Of a stretch of 64,000 bases of DNA, positions 51,892 through 62,800 are shown in pieces (position 1 is the stretch's first letter; every line of letters starts with the position of its first letter). A program made the position numbers and the translations under genes. The stretch is taken from the NCBI GenBank assembly GCA_026416815.1, contig JAOAEJ010000067.1, forward strand, positions 62,001 to 126,000. Reading direction: 5' to 3'. The notes under the pieces were generated by a model. That model did not search any database and was not told the origin of the DNA. It worked only from the letters and a program-made list of their open reading frames with translations. Source of the DNA: Clostridia bacterium. Lineage in GTDB: Bacteria > Bacillota > Clostridia > Acetivibrionales > DSM-2933.

Positions 51892-53736
51892 TCATGGGTC
51901 AGTTTTGAAGTAATTGCTTCTAATTATAATATCAGCCAGGTCCAATCCTTTAACTGCATTTTTGGCATCCTCTTCACTGTTTTTTATTCCTACATAATCT
52001 CCGTTCTTGACAATAGCAAAGCTTTTATCGGTATTTAGCAAGTTGCGTCCCATTGCTGTGTGTATATGCTCTTTTTCATCTATACCCATCAAATAGGAGA
52101 GGGTAGGTAATACATCTATTTGGCCTCCTGTAGTTTTGATTTCTTCACCCTTAAAATCGCTGCTATAAATAATAAAAGGTACACGTTTATGATTTTCCAG
52201 CCACCAACTTTCGGAGGGAGTGATATCATAAACATCTTTCGGGAAGTATTTATGAATACCCTCATGATCACCATAGATAGCTATAACCGTATTATCAAGC
52301 AAGCCGCCTTCCTTTAATGAAGCTATAAAAGCTCCCAGATGCCTGTCTACATAGTTAATGCACTGAAAGTATCCACCTAGGGTTGTATAATTAAAATCCT
52401 TATCAAGACTCAAACCTCTAAACTGATAGGGTATATCAAAGGGGGTATGGCTTGTCAGAGTTATCATAAAAGTGTAAAAGGGCTGTTTTTGCTTTATAAG
52501 CATTGGTGCTACCTGTTTAAAATATGAACCATCACTAAGCCCGAGTATTATATGTTCGTCATATATAAAGTGCTTGAAATCTACACACTTATCAAAGCCT
52601 ATAGAACTTAATGTTACCATCCAGTTCCAGAATGACCCGTCGTCAGGGTGTATAGCCAAGGTTGAATAACCCTTGGATTTGAGTAGGTTCGGAAGGGATT
52701 TGTTGTAAGTATTTGTGGGATAGCGGAAAAAAACGCTGCCCTGCCTTAAGGGGTATACCGATGTGTTGGCTAGAAATTCAGCGTCCGAGCTGTTGCCTTC
52801 ATTTACCTGCTCATAGAAATCAGAGAAGTAGATACTGTTTTCAAGCAGTTTATTGAGGTTTGGCGTAATCTCCTGTCCTTGAATTTTTTTATTTATTACA
52901 AATGCTTCTAATGATTCTACCTGAATTACTATAAGATTTTTACCTGTAAAAAGGCCTTTATATTTGTTGTCCGGTAGATTTTCTTTCTTAGCTTCAAACC
53001 AATTTGAGATTTCTTCTTTGCCTGATGGAGTAAGCTCAAGAGTTTGGCTGTCTTTCCAAAAGGTATATACACTGTAGATATGGTATCCTATAGGGGACAT
53101 ATTGTAGCTTGTAACAGTAGAATCATACATGTAGACAACCGACTTCCAAACATTTTTACCCGATAGAATATTCATAGTCGGTATGTATAAAATCATACAC
53201 AAGGATATTATTAAAAATGAAGCAAACATAATAATATTTCTAGGTGTATCGCGGTTAATCTTTTTGCCTATAAGAGAAACTATTGTCATTACGACAATAT
53301 CAAATATAAATACGAGGTCCACAGGGTATACCATAGCAAGAATACTGCCGGACATGTTATCCAAGTTGGAAGATTGTTGAAGAACATGTAATGTGGGTAT
53401 AGTACTAAATCCTCGAAAGTACCAAAGGTCTATAAGCAAAACCGTCGATGCCAGTAAATTGAATATTATAAGATACCAAAGCCTGAATCTCTTTTTAAAT
53501 AGAAATGCAAAGGATAAAAATATTAGTATAAATCCTAAGTAAAAAGAAATCTTATCATAGGCTATTGAGTACGCTTTATTGAAAAAAATACTGGAATGGG
53601 CAGGGTCCAGTGTAAGCCCGAGGAATGCAATAGACTTTAATAAAACTGCTAGTAAAGTGTAGTACCATAATGCATACTTGATGAGGATGTTTTTCAAAAA
53701 GTTGAATACAGTCTGTGTAATATTTGTTAATATCAT
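51892..53736 (-). CDS. LTA synthase family sulfatase-fold membrane protein
   Basis: This encodes 614 residues: five N-terminal helices (about 15-210), then an extracellular alkaline-phosphatase/sulfatase domain. Motifs: NLIVIQVESLEAFVI (metal Glu), NEGNSSDAEFLANTSVYP, LAIHPDDGSFWN, YGDHEG and later W/H residues. In LtaS the nucleophile is Thr in GKTSD; here the aligned residue is Ser316 (GNSSD). It could polymerise glycerol phosphate onto a lipid, or transfer phosphoglycerol to another surface glycan. ATG 53736 opens a single-gene unit. Specificity cannot be decided by sequence. Confidence 0.87.
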   Translation of the reverse strand: MILTNITQTVFNFLKNILIKYALWYYTLLAVLLKSIAFLGLTLDPAHSSIFFNKAYSIAYDKISFYLGFILIFLSFAFLFKKRFRLWYLIIFNLLASTVLLIDLWYFRGFSTIPTLHVLQQSSNLDNMSGSILAMVYPVDLVFIFDIVVMTIVSLIGKKINRDTPRNIIMFASFLIISLCMILYIPTMNILSGKNVWKSVVYMYDSTVTSYNMSPIGYHIYSVYTFWKDSQTLELTPSGKEEISNWFEAKKENLPDNKYKGLFTGKNLIVIQVESLEAFVINKKIQGQEITPNLNKLLENSIYFSDFYEQVNEGNSSDAEFLANTSVYPLRQGSVFFRYPTNTYNKSLPNLLKSKGYSTLAIHPDDGSFWNWMVTLSSIGFDKCVDFKHFIYDEHIILGLSDGSYFKQVAPMLIKQKQPFYTFMITLTSHTPFDIPYQFRGLSLDKDFNYTTLGGYFQCINYVDRHLGAFIASLKEGGLLDNTVIAIYGDHEGIHKYFPKDVYDITPSESWWLENHKRVPFIIYSSDFKGEEIKTTGGQIDVLPTLSYLMGIDEKEHIHTAMGRNLLNTDKSFAIVKNGDYVGIKNSEEDAKNAVKGLDLADIIIRSNYFKTDP

Positions 53737-53924
53737 TATAATTTACCCCGTGGTATAGTAAAATATATGTTTATGTTAATTATAAGTAAGCAAGCAGCCT
53801 TTTTCAACAAATATGGAATATGCAGTTTAATATAAAAATTTTACATGTTCATTTAGGTATTTAAAAAATTAAAAAATATGTTATAATGACATGGGATATT
53901 TTGAATAAAGGAGAAGATTAACCT

Positions 53925-54419
53925 ATGAATTTGTATGATAAGTGGATAGAATTAGCGGAAAAAAAGCGCACTCAGGTAGAAAGCGACCAGTACTGGAAGG
54001 CGTATTTTGAAGAAGAAATGAAGAATTATGAACATATTCTCGAAAATCATACAGAGGTTATCAGCGGCAAACTAAGTGAAGTTGCGGATAAGTTCAACAT
54101 GGATACAGTAACTTTTATGGGCTTTTTAGATGGCATAAATACAAGTTTAGTTAAGGAACTAGACTTAAATGCCCTAGCTGAAGACAGCGATATTAATCTT
54201 GAAATAGATTTTGAAAAGTTATACTACAATATGATTGATGCAAAAGCAGATTGGCTCTATAACCTTGGACAATGGGATGACGTTCTTTCTAAAGAGAAGA
54301 GAGATGAAATTGCAAAGAAGTACAAGCAGGACAATATAGCGGTCAGCACTAAGATTGGCAGAAATGATCCCTGTACTTGTGGTAGCGGTAAAAAATACAA
54401 AAAATGCTGCGGCAAATAG
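53925..54419 (+). CDS. SEC-C metal-binding motif protein
   Basis: This encodes 164 residues: a helical domain (about 1-140) rich in acidic residues and a C-terminal SEC-C motif, [20 protein letters not shown], which binds Zn2+ through three Cys plus Cys/His as in SecA. Such stand-alone proteins are widespread in clostridia and of unknown role; contact with ribosomes or SecYEG partners is suggested for some. AAAGGAG lies upstream of ATG 53925. The next gene begins 9 bases after its stop. Confidence 0.85.
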   Translation: MNLYDKWIELAEKKRTQVESDQYWKAYFEEEMKNYEHILENHTEVISGKLSEVADKFNMDTVTFMGFLDGINTSLVKELDLNALAEDSDINLEIDFEKLYYNMIDAKADWLYNLGQWDDVLSKEKRDEIAKKYKQDNIAVSTKIGRNDPCTCGSGKKYKKCCGK

Positions 54420-54428
54420 GTGAGTATT

Positions 54429-54710
54429 ATGAGTGATTGTATTTGCAATAGCTGTAAGAATTTAAAGGGAATAGTAGATGATAATGGCGAAATAAATGAA
54501 TATGCATGTGAGCATGGGTTTCCTTCCGATAGCTGCAAAGAGTGTGAAGTCGTAGAGTGTGGAGAAACATGCAGCCACTACATAAGCGATGAGCTTGAGG
54601 ATACTTTGTGTAAAGTCGCATGTAAAAAGTGTGGTAAAGAATTAGAAAAGGTTGCAGATGACCAAACCGACGGGGATGTATATTGCATTAGCTGCTATAT
54701 GCAGATGTAG
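54429..54710 (+). CDS. Cysteine-rich zinc-finger-like protein
   Basis: This encodes 93 residues with about 15 cysteines: CICNSCKN, CEHGF, CKECEVVECGETC, then CKKCGKEL ... CISCY, the last pair forming a likely zinc ribbon. The middle part could hold a second metal centre. I do not recognise a named family. ATG 54429 has TAGGTGAG upstream; only 9 bases separate it from the SEC-C gene, so the two metal-binding proteins are co-expressed. A terminator follows at 54751. Confidence 0.7.
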   Translation: MSDCICNSCKNLKGIVDDNGEINEYACEHGFPSDSCKECEVVECGETCSHYISDELEDTLCKVACKKCGKELEKVADDQTDGDVYCISCYMQM

Positions 54711-54750
54711 GTGGGTTCGGTGAAAGTTGGTATTGAATAATAAGTGCTGA

Positions 54751-54786
54751 GAAGCTGTTTTCATAAAAAACGAAAGCAGCTTTTTG
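54751..54786 (+). terminator. Terminator after the Cys-rich protein gene
   Basis: GAAGCTGTTTTC pairs with GAAAGCAGC (one bulge), followed by TTTTT. Confidence 0.8.
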
Positions 54787-54842
54787 TTTATTTTTATATA
54801 AAAATTGATTTTGTATAAATTGTTAGGAAGGTAGTGGTGGAA

Positions 54843-55523
54843 ATGAGCAGGATAGGTAAGAAAATCAGTGAAGTAAGAATGGCTAAGGGTATGACTCAAA
54901 AACAATTGGGCAAAGCAATAGGTGTAACCGAAAAATTTATAATTGAAGCTGAATCAGGCAAAAAAGTAGTAAGTGACGATTTGATTAAAAAGATATCCAA
55001 GGCTCTCGGTCAGGACATAGATACACTTATGTTGGATGGAATAACTCAGGCAGAGGATAATCATACTACTGAAAAGGTTATAAAAGAGGCACCTAAAGTT
55101 GTAAAGCAAGAGGTTCAAAAGGTATGGGACGACGCTTTCAGCTCTGTATTGAAGACCGTACCCGTTTATGAATATGACCTTAATACTGTGATAGAGACAA
55201 GGCAGCTTCCTGTAATATCAAATAAAGTTGAGGGGCTTTCAAAGGATAAAGTACTTTATTTAAGGATAGTAGATAATGATATGATTGCCTTCAGAATGCT
55301 TAAGGGAGACACAGCATTTGGTTATACCACTAACGAACTGGAAAATAATGCGATATGCCTTGTAGAGTATAATGGAAAGAGGGCTGTAAGACAGATAAAG
55401 AAGCTGGACAAAGATAAAGTACTTGTTATAAGCAGCAGCAAGGGAAGTCTGAATACCGAAACACTTCCGGTAAAAGGAATCAAAGTGCTTGCCCGGTTAT
55501 TAAAGGTAGAAGCTAATTTATAA
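54843..55523 (+). CDS. XRE-family regulator with S24-like C-terminal domain
   Basis: This encodes 226 residues. HTH_3 at the N-terminus (IGKKISEVRMAKGMTQKQLGKAIGVTEKFIIEAESGKKV), a linker, and a C-terminal beta domain arranged like LexA/CI S24 peptidases (about 125-226). The catalytic Ser motif (usually DSM) reads DNDMIAF, and the Lys position reads KRAVRQI, so self-cleavage is unlikely; the domain may serve dimerisation or ligand sensing. ATG 54843 is preferred (GTGG and GGAAGG upstream). It has no phage genes around it. Target genes are unknown; citrate synthase lies 174 bases downstream. Confidence 0.8.
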   Translation: MSRIGKKISEVRMAKGMTQKQLGKAIGVTEKFIIEAESGKKVVSDDLIKKISKALGQDIDTLMLDGITQAEDNHTTEKVIKEAPKVVKQEVQKVWDDAFSSVLKTVPVYEYDLNTVIETRQLPVISNKVEGLSKDKVLYLRIVDNDMIAFRMLKGDTAFGYTTNELENNAICLVEYNGKRAVRQIKKLDKDKVLVISSSKGSLNTETLPVKGIKVLARLLKVEANL

Positions 55524-55697
55524 TGCATAAATGTCCGTTGTTCATTGCAAAAACAATATGTTCATGATAAAATAAACCATAAATTTTATGGTATTCTGCA
55601 TTTTTATTCCTCATATATTGCACATTCGGATTAAATGTGCTAAAAATACATAATTGGAATAAGAATACATTATGAATGATTTTATGGAGGAATATAC

Positions 55698-57053
55698 ATG
55701 TGTATCAATGAAAGAACAAAATTATTTGAGGAACTTACTGGTCTTGTTGAAAAAAGTAATAACATAGATCCGGAAGCATATATAAAGTATAACGTTAAAA
55801 GGGGCCTAAGAAATAGCGACGGCTCAGGGGTTCTGGTAGGGCTCACAAAAATTGGAGAGGTCCATGGGTATTTATTCGATGAAGGTGAAAAGAAGGCCGA
55901 TGAGGGAAGACTTAGTTATAGAGGAATAGGCGTCATGGACATAGTCCATGGTTTCCAAAAAGAAGGCAGATTTGGGTTTGAAGAAATATCTTATTTACTG
56001 CTCTTTGGAGAGCTTCCAAGCAATGAGCGATTGCAGGAATTCAATAATCTTTTAGGGGGCTGCAGGATACTTCCTAATGGTTTTACCGAGGATATGATAT
56101 TGAAGGCGCCTAGCTTTGATATTATGAACAAACTTGCCAGAAGCGTTCTGGCGTGTTATTCCTATGACAACAATCCTGACGACGTAAGCCTCCCCAACAT
56201 TTTACGCCAGAGCCTTGAGTTGATTGCAAGGTTTCCTACAATGATGGCTTACGGTTATCAGGCTAAATCCCATTATTACGATGGAAACAGCTTGTTCATT
56301 CATCTGCCCAAGCCGGAATTAAGCACTGCCGAAAACATACTGCACATGATAAGGCCGGATAACCAGTATACAAGGTCGGAGGCCGAGATTTTAGACCTTG
56401 CATTGGTGCTTCATGCCGAGCATGGGGGTGGTAACAACTCATCCTTTTCAACCCGTGTAGTATCCTCTACAGGCACAGATACTTATTCTGCAATTGCAGC
56501 TGCTGTTGGTGCGCTTAAGGGACCTAAACACGGCGGAGCCAATAAAAAAGTAATGGATATGATAGAAAATATTAAAGCTAATATTTCCGATTGGGAAGAC
56601 AGAGATGAAGTAGAAAACTACATTAGAAAGATTATTAATAAGGAAGCTTATGACAGGACAGGTCTGGTTTATGGCATGGGCCATGCGGTATATACAATTT
56701 CCGACCCAAGGGCGGTACTGCTCAAGGAAAAAGCGATTGAACTTGCTAAGGAAAAAGACCGTACGAAGGAATTGGCTCTGTATATGGCTATAGAAGATTT
56801 AACCCCGAAGGTATTTGCGGAATTGAAAGGAACCTCCAAGGATATTTCTCCAAACGTGGATTTCTATTCGGGATTTGTATACACCATGTTAAACATACCT
56901 CAGGAATTGTATACCCCAATTTTTGCGGTATCAAGGATTGTAGGATGGTGCGCGCATAGAATTGAGGAGCTGGTGGGAGTACAGAGAATTATAAGGCCTG
57001 CATATAAGAGCCTGGTTAAAGGAACGAAGTATATTCCGCTTACTGAAAGATAG
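55698..57053 (+). CDS. gltA: Citrate synthase (Si-type, citrate/2-methylcitrate synthase family)
   Basis: Condenses oxaloacetate and acetyl-CoA to citrate. At 451 residues it has the catalytic residues in LHAEHGGGNNSS (His), YGMGHAVYTISDPRA (His) and SPNVDFYSGFVY (Asp). The N-terminal LSYRGIGVMDIV segment is also typical. This is the usual Si type, not the Re-citrate synthase of some clostridia. GGAGG lies 7-9 bases before ATG 55698. It is monocistronic, with a terminator at 57097; aconitase and isocitrate dehydrogenase genes are not in the window. Confidence 0.93.
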   Translation: MCINERTKLFEELTGLVEKSNNIDPEAYIKYNVKRGLRNSDGSGVLVGLTKIGEVHGYLFDEGEKKADEGRLSYRGIGVMDIVHGFQKEGRFGFEEISYLLLFGELPSNERLQEFNNLLGGCRILPNGFTEDMILKAPSFDIMNKLARSVLACYSYDNNPDDVSLPNILRQSLELIARFPTMMAYGYQAKSHYYDGNSLFIHLPKPELSTAENILHMIRPDNQYTRSEAEILDLALVLHAEHGGGNNSSFSTRVVSSTGTDTYSAIAAAVGALKGPKHGGANKKVMDMIENIKANISDWEDRDEVENYIRKIINKEAYDRTGLVYGMGHAVYTISDPRAVLLKEKAIELAKEKDRTKELALYMAIEDLTPKVFAELKGTSKDISPNVDFYSGFVYTMLNIPQELYTPIFAVSRIVGWCAHRIEELVGVQRIIRPAYKSLVKGTKYIPLTER

Positions 57054-57096
57054 TCAGTTTGAGGGGAAAAATTTAAAATTTATATATATATATATA

Positions 57097-57136
57097 AACA
57101 GTAAGTGTTTTAATCAGCATTTACTGTTTTATTATT
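57097..57136 (+). terminator. Terminator after citrate synthase
   Basis: AAACAGTAA / TTACTGTTT stem with a 15-base loop, then TATTATTTTG. The rest of the 346-base gap 57054-57399 holds a TA-dinucleotide run (57082-57095) and the presumed promoter of the Lrp gene (TAGAAT near 57281). Confidence 0.7.
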
Positions 57137-57399
57137 TTGCTTATCTATAATACAGGATAAAAGTTTAATCCAAAATAATACCAATCCAGTGGAGGCTGAA
57201 ATAAATTAGCAAGAATTAGCTAAATACCTAAAAATATTTTGCATTTTCCCCAAAGTGTTTAAATATTATGTCCATATGGTAGAATTTAAGTATAATAAAA
57301 ATTCAATTTACTTAAGCAAAGAGTTGTAGCTAAGTACCATAAGACTACGTATATATAGACTTACAAAGCAACTAAATTTCTTATAAGAGGTATTCAATT

Positions 57400-57858
57400 A
57401 TGGACGTAATCGATGTCAAAATTCTGAAGCTGCTTCAAAAGAATGCAAGAATTACCGCTTCCGAAATAAGCGGTGAAATAAACCTATCAGTCCCAGCAGT
57501 GAGCGACAGGATAAGAAAGCTGGAGTCTTCGGGTATAATCCAGCAGTATACTGCTATAATCAATTCGAGAAAGCTTGAAAAAGATTTGACTGCTATAATG
57601 TTCGTCAGTCTGGAAAGACCAAAATATACTGAAAGATTTCTTGAGTTTGTTAATGGTGAAATGGAGATACTTGAGTGTCATTACCTCGCCGGTGATTATG
57701 ATTATGCTCTCAAAATAGTAACTGAGAATACATTTACTCTTGAAAGCCTGCTAAATAGAATAAAAAGCGTACAGGGCGTCCAAAAAACCAAGACAATTGT
57801 AGTACTGTCCACGGTAAAAAATAACTATTCAGTTTGTCCTGAATCTGAAACAGACTAA
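57400..57858 (+). CDS. Lrp/AsnC-family transcriptional regulator
   Basis: This encodes 152 residues: N-terminal HTH ([43 protein letters not shown]) and C-terminal RAM/AsnC ligand domain (about 65-140, with [14 protein letters not shown]). Binds amino acids and forms octamers in this family. It ends 22 bases before ald, so it likely senses alanine or another amino acid and regulates ald, the common arrangement for AdeR/Lrp-type activators of alanine dehydrogenase. Confidence 0.92.
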   Translation: MDVIDVKILKLLQKNARITASEISGEINLSVPAVSDRIRKLESSGIIQQYTAIINSRKLEKDLTAIMFVSLERPKYTERFLEFVNGEMEILECHYLAGDYDYALKIVTENTFTLESLLNRIKSVQGVQKTKTIVVLSTVKNNYSVCPESETD

Positions 57859-57880
57859 GGAGTTTAAGGAGGCGGAGCTT

Positions 57881-59017
57881 ATGATTATAGGAGTTCCAAA
57901 GGAAATAAAAAATAATGAAAATAGAGTGGCAATTACTCCGGCAGGTGTCCATGCGCTTGTAAAGGATGGGCATAGGGTCGTCATTGAAGAAAGGGCGGGT
58001 ATAGGCAGTGGTATCGAAGATAGTGATTACATATCTGCCGGTGCTGAAATGCTTAGAAGTAATATAGATGTATATAATGAAGCAGATGTAATTGTAAAAG
58101 TAAAAGAGCCCCTTGAGAGTGAGTATGATTTGTTTAAGGAAGGTCAGACCCTTTTTACCTATCTACACTTGGCCCCAAATCCAGACCTAACCCGTGCACT
58201 TATTAAAAAGGAAGTAGTTGGTATTGCCTACGAAACGGTACAGCTTCCGAATGGCTCCCTTCCGCTGCTGGCCCCCATGAGCGAGGTTGCAGGGCGGATG
58301 TCTGTTCAGATTGGAGCCAACTTGCTGCAGAAATATAACGGCGGCATGGGTATTTTGCTTGGAGGGGTACCTGGGGTACTTCCTGCTGAGGTATTAATTA
58401 TCGGCGGAGGTGTAGTGGGCACTAATGCAGCAAAAATGGCAGTTGGTTTGGGTGCAAGAGTAACGGTAATGGATGTTAATAAAAGTAGGCTATCCTATCT
58501 TGATGATATGTTTTTGGGCAGGATAACAACTCTCGTGTATAATGAATATAATACAGCCGATATGGTTAAAAGGACAGACCTGCTCATAGGTGCTGTACTG
58601 CTAACCGGTGCAAGGGCTCCAAAAACAGTAAATGAAGTAATGGTACAGACGATGAAAAAAGGTGCAGTTATTGTAGATGTAGCAATAGACCAGGGCGGAT
58701 CTATAGAGACTATAGACAGGGTTACAACTCATGACAATCCTTGCTATGAAAAGCATGGGGTAATCCATTATTCTGTAGCCAATATGCCCGGTGCTGTTCC
58801 GAGAACATCAACCTTTGCACTTACCTCAGTGACACTTCCTTACCTGCTCCAGATTGCAAATAAGGGTGCTGAGAAGGCGATGAACGATGACAAAGCGTTG
58901 ATGGCTGGGCTGAATACTTACAAGGGAAGTGTTACTCATAAGGCTGTTGCAGAAAGTGTAGGTATGGATTATACACCGGCGGAAAGTTGTTTTTCCTTAA
59001 TACGGATAGCGAGCTGA
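57881..59017 (+). CDS. ald: Alanine dehydrogenase
   Basis: Reversibly converts L-alanine, NAD+ and water to pyruvate, ammonia and NADH. At 378 residues it is of family length. [23 protein letters not shown] at the start with the conserved Lys and Arg, YLHLAPN (His), the Rossmann [26 protein letters not shown] and the [15 protein letters not shown] block are all present. AAGGAGG lies before ATG 57881. Co-transcribed with the Lrp regulator; the pair feeds alanine into central metabolism or balances nitrogen. Terminator at 59071. Confidence 0.95.
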   Translation: MIIGVPKEIKNNENRVAITPAGVHALVKDGHRVVIEERAGIGSGIEDSDYISAGAEMLRSNIDVYNEADVIVKVKEPLESEYDLFKEGQTLFTYLHLAPNPDLTRALIKKEVVGIAYETVQLPNGSLPLLAPMSEVAGRMSVQIGANLLQKYNGGMGILLGGVPGVLPAEVLIIGGGVVGTNAAKMAVGLGARVTVMDVNKSRLSYLDDMFLGRITTLVYNEYNTADMVKRTDLLIGAVLLTGARAPKTVNEVMVQTMKKGAVIVDVAIDQGGSIETIDRVTTHDNPCYEKHGVIHYSVANMPGAVPRTSTFALTSVTLPYLLQIANKGAEKAMNDDKALMAGLNTYKGSVTHKAVAESVGMDYTPAESCFSLIRIAS

Positions 59018-59070
59018 ATGGGTGAACGTATTTTCTTGAAACAAATAATTTACTACTTATCAGTTAAATT

Positions 59071-59115
59071 AAAACGGGTTATATTGATGATACCAATATA
59101 ACCCGTTTTAATTTT
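59071..59115 (+). terminator. Terminator after ald
   Basis: A perfect 16-base stem AAAACGGGTTATATTG / CAATATAACCCGTTTT with a 7-base loop, followed by AATTTT. Confidence 0.9.
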
Positions 59116-59633
59116 AGGTTTTAAAGTTGAAGTTTGGCTATATTATAGGAGTTATTGAGAATAAATCTAAGAGACATAGGAATAGAAACGTAATGAAAAG
59201 TAATAAAATTGCCGATATACACGACGTACAGAAGTGGACAATATAAAAAGTATACAAATGTAAGAATTTACAGGTATAAGTGGAACTAAAAGGATTGATT
59301 TTGTTGTTTGTCCATAATATAATGTTACATAACTGAACTTTATCTGTTATAGTAGAGATAAATAGTGTAAATTGTCATTTGTTTACCATACCACAGATAG
59401 GTACCGCCTAATCAAAGGCAGGTACTATAATAAGTACATATAGATAATCTAAGTATGTTTAGTCAATTAATTATTCTATTTTAATACTGTCTTTTTTGAA
59501 AATCACTTTCCATAAAGTTATGTGTAAAACTTTATCTGTTAAACATGTTAAAAATTCCGGACTAAACCCCGGAATTTATATAGCCCTACGGAAGGACTAT
59601 TGATGTTTTGAATTTTGTCCATCTGTAGATTAT
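59116..59633 (+). other. Long non-coding leader region upstream of the surface repeat protein
   Basis: No gene seen. Two hairpins are visible: TAGGTACCGCCT with AGGCAGGTACTA (59398-59428) and AAATTCCGG with CCGGAATTT (59552-59577). The second may be a terminator or part of a regulatory leader. I looked for a c-di-GMP riboswitch, given the GGDEF genes and the surface protein, but found no matching aptamer. Confidence 0.35.
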
Positions 59634-59733
59634 AAATAGTTTAGATTGAACTCAGTGACTTCCAATTAGGCAATGAGTTGTGGAAAGTGCAATTTGCCTA
59701 ACTGGATAAAATCACTTTCAACTTAAACTATCT
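59634..59733 (+). repeat. ~100-bp hairpin repeat (family B)
   Basis: AATAGTTTAGATTGAACTCAGTGA ... TCACTTTCAACTTAAACTATCT with the inner arms CAATTAGGCAA and TTGCCTAACTG. The core is nearly the reverse complement of 27010-27108. It lies 94 bases before the surface protein start. Confidence 0.85.
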
Positions 59734-59827
59734 GTAAAATTTAACTTAGGAATTATACCTGTTGAAAGGAGTGAGAGATCTAAAACTTCTGGTCAGTTAT
59801 ACTAAAAAAAACATGGAGGTGTAGAAA

Positions 59828-62800
59828 ATGATAAGAGTCAAAAAGTTTTTATGCTTGCTTATCACATTGCTCTTAATAGTTAGTAATGGAATTATATCTG
59901 CTATTGCTGTACCGGTGGATGTAAATGTCAATATTAATCATGGGCAGACTATGGATGGAGAAAACGGCACTACAGGAGTTGTAGATTTTTCTGCCGATAT
60001 TCTTGGGTTAACAAGCAGTGACGTTTCAAATACTAGTGTTTCTATGTCGGTATACGATATGAACGGAGCGCGGTATACAAATTTTGACTGGATGATGAAT
60101 GATAATCCAGTTACCGGGCCTGAGGGACCAAATAATCAATACATTAAGAATTATAAGGCGGCTATTACTCTGCCGGCTGGATTTAACTACATATTTCAAA
60201 TAGTTGCCGATAATAACGGAGAAATTACAACTATTTCAAAGAATTTCGATGTGCGCCACATCGCTTCTATACCGGAGAATATAAGTTTCGTGTCCCAGCA
60301 GATGACAAATACCCCATCAATTGATTTATCATGGACAGCGTTGCAGGGAGCTACAAGGTACGAAGTTTATTACAGCAGGTATAGTGGATATTTTACTCAC
60401 TACAAACTAAGTACTAATAATACAACCATATCGATAAATATACCCGACAGTACCGGTGTATGGTATGTGTATGTAATAGCCTATAACGATACTATGAGAA
60501 TAGGGCGTACACCTCAAGTACTGACAGGCAATGTAAAAACAATAACCGGGACAATATCACTTCCCGGTACCGATATTGCTCCACAAGGAGGAGTAAAGGT
60601 TGATGTAGAGGCGTTTAGTGACAATAATACTCCAGACGACAAATGGGATGATAATAGACTTGGCGTAGTATTTCTTACAATCCCCGAAGGAAGTAATTCT
60701 ACCCAATATACAATAACGCTTCCTGACAATGCAGTAGGAGCTTTTAGAATTAACTATCGTTTAGTATCACAGCATAATTATGCTGAGCAGGGTTATTACA
60801 GTTCCAATGGAACCGTACCGCGCTTTAACGAAGCGACAATAATTAATATCAATGGAAGTAGTGTATCAGGGATAAATCTTAATCTCTTGGCGTGCAAGTC
60901 AATATCCGGTACGCTGTCATTACCCGGCTCAGACGTTGCTCCTCAGGGAGGACTTGAGGTTAATATAGGAGCTTACAATGACAACGGAACTCCTCAAGAC
61001 CATTATGATGACTACTATGTAGGAAGATGGGTTACCATTCCTGAGGGAGCCAGCACTGTGAACTACACCCTAAGACTTCCTCTGGGGATTGCAGGTTCAT
61101 ATGCGATAAATTACAGGTTATCATCACCTTCAGTAAAATATCTGGATAGTGCGTTCTATAGTACAAACGGCACTGTACCGGGGATTGGCAAAGCTACTCC
61201 TGTGGGTTTAACCAATAGCAATACATCGGGTATTAATTTCTCCATATTAACAGGTAAAGTAATATCCGGAACGTTAGCATTACCGGGTACAAATGTTGCA
61301 CCTGTAAAGGGAATTCAAGTTAGCATAAGCGCACAGGCTGATAATAATACACCCGACAATCATATGGATGACTATGGTATTGGCAATATGCTTATCATAC
61401 CTGAAGGAAGCAATTCCATTGACTATAGCTTGACTGTCCCTGAAGGTATCGGAGCTTTTAAGGTAGGCTATAGAATAGAACAGCAAGAAGCAGCAAGTTA
61501 TGTAAGGGAAGGCTTTTTCGGTGTCAATGGGACAGTAATAAACTATGATGAGGCCGAACCTGTAGATGTAAGCTTTGGCAATAGGTCAAATATAAACATT
61601 GCTATAATGGCAGGGAAAACCATATCCGGTACGGTATCATTACCGGGTACTGATGTTGCTCCGGAAGGAGGAACCAGGGTCACCATAGAAGCTGTTAATG
61701 ACAGTGGTACTCCTGAAATTTGGGAGGATGATTTCCGTATATTTTTGGAAGTAGCTATTCCTGGCGGAAGTAATGCGGCAAACTATTCCATAACAGTACC
61801 ACCAAGCATTACAGGCCAATATAGAATTAATTACTATTTAGAATCAACGGCAGACTATGTGAAGCAAGGCTACTATAGCATAAATGGAACAGTTCCAACT
61901 GATAAGCAAGCAACGGCTTTTGATTTAAGCGGTGGCAGCAAGACAGGCATAAATCTCATACTTTTGAAGGGTAAAACGATATCGGGTACTATAGCATTGC
62001 CTGGAGTGGATGTTGCTCCACAGGGTGGGATGAGTCTGGAGTTAATTTCCAAAATCTACAATAATACTGCAACCGGTGGAGACATAGGCTATGGAACTAG
62101 CATATGGGTTAAGATACCGGAAGGGAACAAGTCTGCAAGCTATACTATAACTGTACCTGATAGTATTGTTGGAACGTATAAGCTAATCTATAGGCTGTCA
62201 GAACAGCCTGAAACAAATTATATAAGAGAGGCATACTACAGTTCAAATGGTACTGTGCTGGGATTTGAAGCAGCAACAGCTTTAGACTTAAGCAACGGAA
62301 ATTTATCGGGAATAAATATGGATCTAATAAAAGGAAAGGTTATATCCGGCGTAGTAAAATTACCTTCAGGATATGCTCCAGCAGGAGGAACAGGCGTTAG
62401 CATTAGAGGATGGTCGGATAACGGCACTGAATTTGACGGCAAGGATGACATAAGCGTATGGTCAGATACTGAAATTTTCGAAGGGAAAAACTTTGCAAAT
62501 TATACCTTAGTAGTACCATGTAATAGTAATATCACCTTTAAAATTACGGCAGAGCCTTGGCATTGGAGACCATCGGATTACGTTGCTTCAACTGAACGCT
62601 TGGTTGAGATAGCTGCCGGAGATTTTAGTAATACAGTACTGGATTTTACACTTGGCATTCCTCAGGTGATAGGAACTGTAGCTGACCCTACAGGAATACC
62701 AATGGAAAATTCTAATGTAGATATAAGAAAGTCAACCGGTGAATGGGTACAGAATGTATGGACCGACAAAGCAGGTAAGTTCAAAATAGGTTCACTGGCT

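Noticed and set aside
59380-59620. c-di-GMP riboswitch upstream of the surface protein
   Set aside because: Expected from the GGDEF context, but the hairpins do not match GEMM-I or GEMM-II sequence patterns.
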